Positions 1-4,411 of a DNA stretch of 5,155 nt are shown here, piece after piece. The position numbers and the translations under genes were made by a program. Location: contig JAGPFT010000259.1 of the NCBI GenBank assembly GCA_018056405.1, forward strand, positions 1 through 5,155. Direction: 5' to 3'. Position 1 is the first letter of the stretch. Each line of letters starts with the position of its first letter. The notes beneath the pieces are model-generated. The model was not told the origin of the DNA. It did not search any database and saw only the letters and a list, made by a program, of their open reading frames with translations. Origin of the DNA: Anaerolineae bacterium. GTDB taxonomy: Bacteria > Chloroflexota > Anaerolineae > Aggregatilineales > Aggregatilineaceae.

Positions 1-37
1 CCCCAACTCCGCTCTGGCGGACTCGTAGCGAATGCGC

Positions 38-43
38 TATAGT
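38..43 (+). promoter_or_regulatory. Possible -10 hexamer (TATAGT) for the C39/TPR gene
   Basis: TATAGT matches the TATAAT consensus at five of six positions. The hexamer 17 bases upstream (15-20, TGGCGG) is a poor -35, so the call rests on the -10 alone. If real, transcription would start near 50 and give a leader of about 180 bases that begins with the G-rich tract at 47-70. Confidence 0.22.
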
Positions 44-46
44 GCC

Positions 47-70
47 GGGCGTGCGGGGCATGGGGGTGGG
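47..70 (+). other. Four-tract G-quadruplex motif on the + strand
   Basis: Four G-runs lie at 47-49, 55-58, 62-66 and 68-70, separated by loops of 5, 3 and 1 bases. This fits the usual G3+N1-7 rule for a potential intramolecular G-quadruplex. It is on the coding strand upstream of the C39/TPR gene, so it could fold in the non-template DNA or in a leader transcript. In GC-rich DNA such motifs also arise by chance. Confidence 0.5.
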
Positions 71-216
71 TGTGTTGGCCGGCTCCGCTTGACCGTGAAT
101 GGTATTGTCTGTAGCTGCGCCTTTCCGCGATGTAATGGAAGCCCTGGCCTGCGCAGCGGCCAGATTGCACGCCGGTCCCGGTGTCGCGTTTTGCGCCCGG
201 TTTGGTGCCGGTGGGC

Positions 217-223
217 AGAGGAG
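217..223 (+). promoter_or_regulatory. Shine-Dalgarno of the C39/TPR gene
   Basis: AGAGGAG ends 10 bases before the ATG at 234. It is the only good ribosome site near the 5' end of this reading frame and fixes the start, since no in-frame alternative with a comparable site precedes the membrane anchor. Confidence 0.75.
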
Positions 224-233
224 TACGTGACGC

Positions 234-1862
234 ATGGGATCACCAAAGTCCGGCGAAAAGGCGAAGAGAGACACGCAGCGCCTCTCGTCCACCGTTCCGA
301 ATGACTACGACCATCTCAAAGTGCCTGGCTCGGTGAACTTTCCTCTCGACCACCCGCGCAGCCGGCGTCCTCACGCGCGGCGGCGTGGCGGCCCGCCGAC
401 CTGGGTGAAGGCTCTGCTGGCGATGGCGGGCGTGATATTCGCCCTGGGCGTCGTCGCGCTGGTCATCTTCGCCATCGCCTTCCCGCCTTTCTTTCGCGGG
501 CTGGAGCCGCGCTACCAGCAGCGGCTGATTGACATGTTCCCGCCCTTCGAATCGCTGCGGGCGACCGTGCCTTTTGAGGTGCTGCCTACGCTCAGCGGGG
601 CCAGCGACAGCGAGGCGGCGCAGCAGCTTCTGCTGACTCAGGAGGAGCCAGGGGGGGCGATCACGCCGGAGCCGGGGGCCGGAGAACTGGGATTGACCGA
701 TCCCGGCAGCGATGCTCTGCCGGAGACGCCGCCGGTCGCCGTCCCCAGCTCAACACCCACTGAGAGCGCCGGAGGTATCCCCGTTGGCGCGGTTCTCACC
801 GAGGAGCCGACTCCGCTGCCCGTCTACGAGGCTCCCCAGGTGGCCGCGCTGCCCACTTTCACGCCGCAGGTACAGCCGACAGAGATGCCGCTGCCCGCTA
901 CGGTCAAGCTGGGCAACATTCGCTATGAGAAGCAAGGCTGGAACAACTGCGGCCCCACCACCATGACTATGGCCCTTAGCTACTACGGCTGGACGGATAC
1001 CCAGACTACCGCCGCCAACTGGATGAAGCCCCACCCGGAGGATAAGAACGTCAGCCCCTGGCAGATGGTGCGCTTCGTCAACGAGCGCACCGGCGTCAAG
1101 GCGCTCTACCGCTACGGCGGGACGCTGACCGTGCTCAAGCGGCTGCTGGCGGCGGGCTTCCCGGTGGTGGTGGAGGAGAGCATCCAGCCGGCGGGCGAAG
1201 GCTGGATGGGCCATTACGTGCTGTTCATCGGCTACGACGATTACCAGCAGCACTTCCTGACCTTTGACAGCTACCTGGGCAGCAACCAGGACCAGGGTCG
1301 CCCCAGCCCCTACAGCGTCTTCGACGAGAAGTGGCGCCATTTCAACCGCGTGTTCATGGTTGTTTACGAGCCGTCGCGCGAGATGGAGCTGCGCCGGGCG
1401 CTCGGCGACTACGTAGACCCGGCGCATGGCTACCGCACAGCGTTGGCCCAGGCGCGCGACGAAGCCACCAAGAACCGCGACGACAAATGGGCCTGGTTCA
1501 ACATGGGAACGTCCTACACGCTGCTGGGCGAGTACGAGAATGCCGCCTTCGCCTACGACGAGGCGCTGCGCCAGGGTTTGCCGCCGCGCATGTTGTGGTA
1601 TCAGTTCGGGCTGTACGAAGCCTACTTCTACACCGGGCGCTACAACGACGTGCTGGCTCACGCGCAAAACACGGCCAAATACACGCCCTATGTCGAAGAG
1701 TCGTACTACTGGGAGGGCATGGTCTATGCCGCCCAGGGCAACCAGCAGGCGGCGCTGGAGAAGTTCGACCAGGTGTTGCGCTTCAACAGGAACTTCTTCC
1801 CGGCGCTCGAAGCCAAGAACCAGGTCGAAGCGGGCACTTTCACGGTGGCGCTGAGTCGTTAG
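234..1862 (+). CDS. Membrane-anchored C39-like cysteine peptidase with C-terminal TPR repeats
   Basis: The 542-residue product has four parts. Residues 1-56 form a basic cytoplasmic tail (RRPHARRR just before the membrane). About 57-83 is a single hydrophobic helix without a lipobox or obvious cleavage site. About 120-222 is a Pro/Thr/Glu-rich low-complexity linker. About 226-378 is a peptidase C39-like (papain-fold) domain. The likely active site is Gln234 (oxyanion hole) and Cys239 in WNNCGPTT, His327 in GHYVLFIGYD, and Asp345 in TFDSYLG, so the triad looks intact. Residues 418-451 and 488-521 match the TPR pattern (W/G/Y/A spacing), with a more divergent unit between them. The positive-inside rule puts the catalytic and TPR parts outside the cytoplasm. 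C39 domains of bacteriocin exporters are fused to ABC transporters; none is present, so a general cell-surface processing or binding role is more likely. Substrate unknown. Domain calls are confident, catalysis is inferred. Confidence 0.93.
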   Translation: MGSPKSGEKAKRDTQRLSSTVPNDYDHLKVPGSVNFPLDHPRSRRPHARRRGGPPTWVKALLAMAGVIFALGVVALVIFAIAFPPFFRGLEPRYQQRLIDMFPPFESLRATVPFEVLPTLSGASDSEAAQQLLLTQEEPGGAITPEPGAGELGLTDPGSDALPETPPVAVPSSTPTESAGGIPVGAVLTEEPTPLPVYEAPQVAALPTFTPQVQPTEMPLPATVKLGNIRYEKQGWNNCGPTTMTMALSYYGWTDTQTTAANWMKPHPEDKNVSPWQMVRFVNERTGVKALYRYGGTLTVLKRLLAAGFPVVVEESIQPAGEGWMGHYVLFIGYDDYQQHFLTFDSYLGSNQDQGRPSPYSVFDEKWRHFNRVFMVVYEPSREMELRRALGDYVDPAHGYRTALAQARDEATKNRDDKWAWFNMGTSYTLLGEYENAAFAYDEALRQGLPPRMLWYQFGLYEAYFYTGRYNDVLAHAQNTAKYTPYVEESYYWEGMVYAAQGNQQAALEKFDQVLRFNRNFFPALEAKNQVEAGTFTVALSR

Positions 1863-1900
1863 CGCGAACTCATGGAGAACGCAATCAAAGGTGGCCGGAG

Positions 1901-1928
1901 GTAGGGGCGTATTGCAATACGCCCCTAC
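1901..1928. repeat. Perfect 28-bp palindrome (GTAGGGGCGTATTG arms)
   Basis: The left half GTAGGGGCGTATTG is followed directly by its exact reverse complement, with no spacer. As RNA it would form a 12-bp stem with a UGCA loop. It begins 38 bases after the C39/TPR stop codon. No T-run follows on either strand, so it is not a standard intrinsic terminator. From memory, GTAGGGGCG-type inverted repeats are common between genes in Chloroflexota and some other environmental bacteria, which points to a dispersed repeat; its copy number here cannot be seen. Confidence 0.85.
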
Positions 1929-2021
1929 GAAAACCATGCCATTTCTGATTGTCTCATCCATCAGGGCAATTGCACCAAAACCTGCCAGGAGCGCTTTGGC
2001 GGGGAGCAGCGCGACGACGAC

Positions 2022-2054
2022 AGACTTCCGAAGTCTCGCAGACTTCGGAAGTCT
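2022..2054. repeat. 33-bp hairpin with 15-bp arms made of AGACTTC modules
   Basis: AGACTTCCGAAGTCT (2022-2036) and AGACTTCGGAAGTCT (2040-2054) are exact reverse complements separated by CGC. Each arm is itself a 7-bp palindrome around one central base, so the element is four copies of AGACTTC/GAAGTCT in alternating orientation. This allows either one long hairpin or two small ones. No T-run follows. It is most likely a dispersed palindromic repeat, with a possible secondary role as a transcription stop. Confidence 0.85.
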
Positions 2055-2105
2055 CAGGCGAAACACCCGTTTGATGCGATTGCTCTGCGCGAACTACTCT
2101 GCTGG

Positions 2106-2134
2106 TTGCGGCAGGGGCGGGGTGCGGGTAGAAT
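2106..2134 (+). promoter_or_regulatory. Candidate sigma70-type promoter for murJ
   Basis: TTGCGG (2106-2111) and TAGAAT (2129-2134) are separated by exactly 17 bases. The -10 matches consensus at five of six positions and the -35 at its TTG core. The spacer is unusually G-rich, with three G-tracts. Transcription would start near 2141, giving a leader of about 190 bases that includes the C-tract block and the 2210-2240 hairpin before the murJ start. Confidence 0.42.
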
Positions 2135-2135
2135 G

Positions 2136-2182
2136 CCCTTCCCCCTGACTCCCTCCCCCGTCTGTACAGAAGCCAGGGAGGG
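2136..2182. repeat. C-tract block with quadruplex potential on the - strand and a G-rich partner
   Basis: C-runs at 2136-2138, 2141-2145, 2151-2153 and 2155-2159 have short spacers, so the - strand fits the G3+N1-7 quadruplex rule. CCCTCCC (2151-2157) can instead pair with GGGAGGG (2176-2182), leaving a loop that contains the 10-bp palindrome TCTGTACAGA (2161-2170). The two structures are mutually exclusive. C/G-tract blocks like this often belong to dispersed intergenic repeats, so a purely repetitive origin is likely. Confidence 0.5.
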
Positions 2183-2209
2183 GAGAAACCTCCCAACCGG
2201 CGGTCAAAG

Positions 2210-2240
2210 TCCCCCTCTCTAGCTTTGCTGGAGAGGGGGA
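2210..2240. repeat. Hairpin with 14-bp arms (TCCCCCTCTC / GAGAGGGGGA)
   Basis: Arms 2210-2223 and 2227-2240 pair along 14 positions with one T/G wobble and a TTT loop. The following ATTTAGGGGGAGAGG resembles the tail of a CCCCTCTCC-type intergenic repeat that I recall from Chloroflexota and cyanobacteria. It lies about 90 bases before the murJ start, inside the leader predicted from the 2106-2134 promoter, so it might affect murJ expression. No U-tract follows, so it is not a standard terminator. Confidence 0.75.
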
Positions 2241-2322
2241 TTTAGGGGGAGAGGTAGCCTGGCTTCATGTGTATGTGTGCCAACACGCCCTCATTCCTGC
2301 GCGTTCGCTGACCCGACCGCAC

Positions 2323-2327
2323 GAGGT
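2323..2327 (+). promoter_or_regulatory. Shine-Dalgarno deciding the murJ start
   Basis: GAGGT lies 4 bases before the ATG at 2332. An in-frame ATG at 2269 would add 21 residues, but its nearest GAGG is about 14 bases away and the added residues do not resemble the family N-terminus. The start at 2332 puts the first membrane helix about 16 residues in, as usual for MurJ. The spacing is slightly short. Confidence 0.6.
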
Positions 2328-2331
2328 AGCC

Positions 2332-4065
2332 ATGACCGACCGCACACCCCAGGCCGACACCCAGCGCATGGCGCGCAATACGCTCATCCTGATGATCGCT
2401 TTCGGCACGGCCAAAGCGATCAGCCTGGCGCAGACGTTCATCATCGCCAGCGTGTTCGGCGTGGGCGACGAGTGGGACGCCTTCGTGACGGCTAACCGCA
2501 TCCCAGAGCAGATCGTGCTGCTCATCGGCGGCGGGGCGCTGTCCTACGCTTTCATCCCGATCTTCAGCGGCTTCCTGGCTCGTGGCGAGCAGGCGGCAGG
2601 CTGGCGGCTGGCCAGCGCGGTGATCAACACCGTCTTCGTGGTGACGCTGGCGCTGAGCGCGCTCGGCTTTCTGTTCGCGCCCTGGCTGGTCGAGCACGTC
2701 GTCGCGCCCGGCTTCGGCGCAGAGAAAGTGGCGCAGACGGTCTCGCTGATGCGCATCCTGCTGATCAGCACGCTCGTCTTCAGCGTCAGCGGCATCTTCC
2801 AGGGCATCCTGCACAGCCACAACCATTTCCTGCTGCCCGCGCTGGCCCCGATTCTGTTCGACGTAGGCATTCTCTTCGGCGTGATCTTCCTGATCAGGCC
2901 GCTGGGCGTGTACGGCATCGCCTGGGGAGCGGTGCTCGGCTCGCTGATGCACCTGGGCGTGCAGGTGCCCGGCCTGCTGCGCTACCAGATGCGCTGGCTG
3001 CCGCGCCTGGGCTGGCGCGACCCGGCGTTGCGCCGCGTGATCACCCTGATGATCCCGCGCGTGGCCGGCTTGGGCGTGGTGGCCTTCAACACGCTGGTCT
3101 TCAACAACGTCGCCTCGCGCATGGGCAGCGGCGCGGTCAGCGCCTTCGACTGGGGCTACCGCCTGATGAACATCCCGGAGACGCTGATCGGCAGCGCGAT
3201 GGGCTTCGTCGTCTTCCCCACGCTGGCCGCCTTCAGCGCGCTCGGTGAGGATGCGCGCAAGCGCTGGGCGATGTCCGGCGCGCTGCGCTTCATCCTCATC
3301 GCCACCATTCCCGCCGCCGTTGGGCTTGTGCTGATCGGCAAGCCGCTGATCAGCCTGCTAGAGCGCGGCGCGTTCGGCGCTGAAGACAGCGCCCTGGTCT
3401 ATGGGGCACTGCAATTCTTCGCCTTTGGCCTCATCTTCCAAAGCCTGCACGAAGTCGTGGCGCGCAGCTTCTACGCCGACAAGGACACGGTGACGCCGCT
3501 GTGGATCGCCGTGATTGCCGCTGTCGCCAATGTGCTGATCGTCGGCGGGCTGTACCTCGGTTTCGTCAGTGACTTCGACGGCACGACCCGCGCGGTGTTC
3601 AGCGAGTGGGGCGCGGCTTACGCGGCGGGCGATTACGGGGCGGCGCTCGGTGCGCTGAGCGATGGGGCGGCGCGGCTCAACGAGCAGCTCGCCGACGCGA
3701 CCGGGGTGGGCGGGCTGGCTATCGGCTACTCGGCCACCTTCCTGATCGAACTGGTTCTGCTGCTGATCATCCTGCGGCGGCGCTGGGGCAGCGTGGACGG
3801 TCGGCACCTGGCGCTGACCGCCGCGCGAGCGGTCGCCGCCACTGCGGTGATGGGCGTGGCAGTGCTGGGGGCCGACGCGGTTTTCGGCGCGCTGGGCTGG
3901 CATGAGGCCGGAGTCGCGTTGACCGGGCTGCGCGTGCTGGGGCTGGCCGGCGTGGGCGCGGTGACGTTCGCGGTCGCCGGCGTGCTGCTCGGCCTGCAGG
4001 AGATTCGCACCCTGCCGGCGATGGTCTTGCGGCGGGGCAAGCCCTCCCTGGCAGCAGAAGGCTAG
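2332..4065 (+). CDS. murJ: MurJ/MviN-family lipid II flippase (divergent)
   Basis: MurJ flips the undecaprenyl-linked peptidoglycan precursor lipid II across the cytoplasmic membrane. The 577-residue product shows about 14 hydrophobic helices (roughly 18-40, 56-78, 92-118, 140-160, 167-188, 190-215, 237-260, 283-303, 317-345, 355-375, 389-411, 461-482, 493-521, 531-555). Family signatures are FGVGDEWDAF with Asp49, GGALSYAFIPIF (68-78), WGYRLMNIP (274-282), LLERGAFGAEDS (342-353) and RSFYADKDTVTP (378-389). By ungapped alignment to E. coli MurJ recalled from memory, Asp39 and Arg270 are kept (Asp49, Arg277), but Arg18, Arg24 and Arg52 become Lys28, Gln34 and Val62, and Glu273 becomes Asn280. 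A soluble Ala-rich insert (412-459) separates helices 11 and 12. It could be a paralogue moving another polyprenyl-linked substrate. Family membership is secure, substrate is not. Confidence 0.94.
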   Translation: MTDRTPQADTQRMARNTLILMIAFGTAKAISLAQTFIIASVFGVGDEWDAFVTANRIPEQIVLLIGGGALSYAFIPIFSGFLARGEQAAGWRLASAVINTVFVVTLALSALGFLFAPWLVEHVVAPGFGAEKVAQTVSLMRILLISTLVFSVSGIFQGILHSHNHFLLPALAPILFDVGILFGVIFLIRPLGVYGIAWGAVLGSLMHLGVQVPGLLRYQMRWLPRLGWRDPALRRVITLMIPRVAGLGVVAFNTLVFNNVASRMGSGAVSAFDWGYRLMNIPETLIGSAMGFVVFPTLAAFSALGEDARKRWAMSGALRFILIATIPAAVGLVLIGKPLISLLERGAFGAEDSALVYGALQFFAFGLIFQSLHEVVARSFYADKDTVTPLWIAVIAAVANVLIVGGLYLGFVSDFDGTTRAVFSEWGAAYAAGDYGAALGALSDGAARLNEQLADATGVGGLAIGYSATFLIELVLLLIILRRRWGSVDGRHLALTAARAVAATAVMGVAVLGADAVFGALGWHEAGVALTGLRVLGLAGVGAVTFAVAGVLLGLQEIRTLPAMVLRRGKPSLAAEG

Positions 4066-4080
4066 GAATCAGCGCAAAGA

Positions 4081-4129
4081 CCGCCGCCTGGGATGGTGGT
4101 GCGAGATGACGTGCACCCCCAGGCGGCGG
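4081..4129 (+). terminator. Terminator-like bulged hairpin after murJ
   Basis: CCGCCGCCTGGG (4081-4092) pairs perfectly with CCCAGGCGGCGG (4118-4129). A second stem, GGTGC (4098-4102) with GCACC (4113-4117), stacks inside it after a 5-base bulge on the 5' side, closing a 10-base loop. It sits 15 bases after the murJ stop, as a terminator would, but no T-run follows. It may work as a pause, a Rho-assisted stop or a 3'-end stabiliser. Confidence 0.45.
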
Positions 4130-4148
4130 GATGAAGCAGCAGATCGGA

Positions 4149-4250
4149 TTTCGGAATGCGGATTGCGAAATTCGAATTGAAATGCAGCCCTCAGGCAGTG
4201 AGATCAAACCGGACAGACCTCATTTCGCAATCCGCAATCCGCCATTCGAA
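4149..4250. repeat. About 100-bp imperfect inverted repeat with CGCAATC units
   Basis: TGCGGATTGCGAAAT (4157-4171) has its exact reverse complement at 4222-4236, giving 15-bp arms. Looser similarity extends outward (TTCGGAATG on the left, CATTCGAA on the right). The right arm contains CGCAATC twice in tandem (4226-4239) and then a variant, CGCCATTC (4240-4247). The left arm ends in the palindrome AATTCGAATT (4169-4178). It is more AT-rich than the surrounding DNA. Size and ends resemble a small non-autonomous element, but no target duplication is evident. Confidence 0.6.
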
Positions 4251-4356
4251 CTAGCACCCCGTTCGGCGCTGAGGCTAAGGAGCACGACCACTCTGCCTGG
4301 CAGGTTTTGCACGCACCCGCTGTCCGCCAGGAAGTGGAAGCTGCGCCGCGAATCCT

Positions 4357-4376
4357 GTACAATCGCCCGGTTGTAC
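4357..4376 (+). promoter_or_regulatory. Candidate -10 (TACAAT) inside a 20-bp operator-like dyad
   Basis: TACAAT (4358-4363) matches the -10 consensus at five of six positions; the hexamer 17 bases upstream (4335-4340, TGGAAG) is a weak -35. The -10 lies within a dyad whose halves GTACAATCGC and CCGGTTGTAC are complementary at eight of ten positions. A regulator bound there would cover the -10 and start site, implying repression. With initiation near 4370 the kinase leader would be about 42 bases. Confidence 0.42.
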
Positions 4377-4396
4377 CCACGTGGAACCTGTATCCA

Positions 4397-4403
4397 TAAG
4401 GAG
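4397..4403 (+). promoter_or_regulatory. Strong Shine-Dalgarno fixing the GTG start of the GHMP kinase
   Basis: TAAGGAG ends 8 bases before GTG 4412. It is the best ribosome site in the window and supports a GTG start. The family's N-terminal substrate motif begins only six codons later, which agrees with this choice. Confidence 0.85.
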
Positions 4404-4411
4404 CCTGACCC

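Larger units (their letters stand above)
1..233. other. Non-coding leader region upstream of the C39/TPR gene
   Basis: No supported gene lies here. The three forward frames hit stops at 26-28, 40-42 and about 89-91, so the first few codons could be the tail of an upstream gene, but nothing identifies one. The stretch contains a TATAGT hexamer (38-43), a four-tract G-rich motif (47-70), a small dyad with CTGGCC/GGCCAG arms (144-149 and 158-163) around the palindrome CTGCGCAG, and the ribosome binding site of the next gene. A TTGACC at 89-94 resembles a -35 element but has no acceptable -10 at 16-18 bases spacing. Short ORFs on either strand lack ribosome sites and recognisable protein features. 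Confidence 0.6.
1863..2331. other. 469-bp intergenic region rich in palindromic repeats
   Basis: No believable gene lies between the C39/TPR stop and murJ. The region carries a perfect 28-bp palindrome (1901-1928), a modular hairpin (2022-2054), a candidate promoter (2106-2134), a C-tract block (2136-2159), a GC hairpin (2210-2240) and the murJ ribosome site. The stretch 1930-2020 is less GC-rich than the flanking genes and shows nothing recognisable. Several unrelated palindromes in one gap suggest a site where small mobile repeats have accumulated, and the first two may also help end transcription of the upstream gene. Confidence 0.65.
4066..4411. other. 346-bp intergenic region before the GHMP kinase
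   Basis: No supported gene is present. In order it holds a bulged GC hairpin 15 bases after the murJ stop (4081-4129), an AT-richer inverted repeat with heptamer units (4149-4250), about 100 bases without recognisable features, and the kinase promoter, dyad and ribosome site (4357-4403). Short ORFs across it lack ribosome sites, and one merely runs into the kinase start. Confidence 0.65.

Noticed and set aside
234..1862. Bacteriocin-processing C39 peptidase
   Set aside because: There is no ABC transporter or permease domain fused or adjacent, and the domain is predicted to lie outside the cytoplasm on a single-helix anchor.
750..2066. A 438-codon open frame on the - strand, antisense to the C39/TPR gene
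   Set aside because: It mirrors the GC-rich codon pattern of the real gene, has no recognisable domain, and its first part reads through both intergenic palindromes. The + strand frame has clear domains and a ribosome site.
2269..2331. A longer murJ form starting at ATG 2269
   Set aside because: The 21 extra residues do not fit the family N-terminus and the ribosome site is too distant, while ATG 2332 has a nearby GAGGT.
2251..2331. Direct repeat GAGGTAGCC at 2251-2259 and 2323-2331, as if flanking an insertion
   Set aside because: The copies flank 63 bases with no terminal symmetry, and one copy is simply the ribosome site region, so chance is the simpler explanation.
1863..2331. CRISPR array, considered because of several palindromic repeats in one gap
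   Set aside because: The repeats differ from each other and do not recur at regular spacing, and no cas gene is present.
2242..2952. A 236-codon open frame on the - strand across the start of murJ
   Set aside because: Its product is dominated by Asp, Glu, His, Arg and Gln, typical of the antisense of a hydrophobic membrane protein gene, and shows no domain.
3358..3903. A 181-codon - strand frame within murJ
   Set aside because: It is an antisense shadow of transmembrane codons, with no ribosome site or family resemblance.
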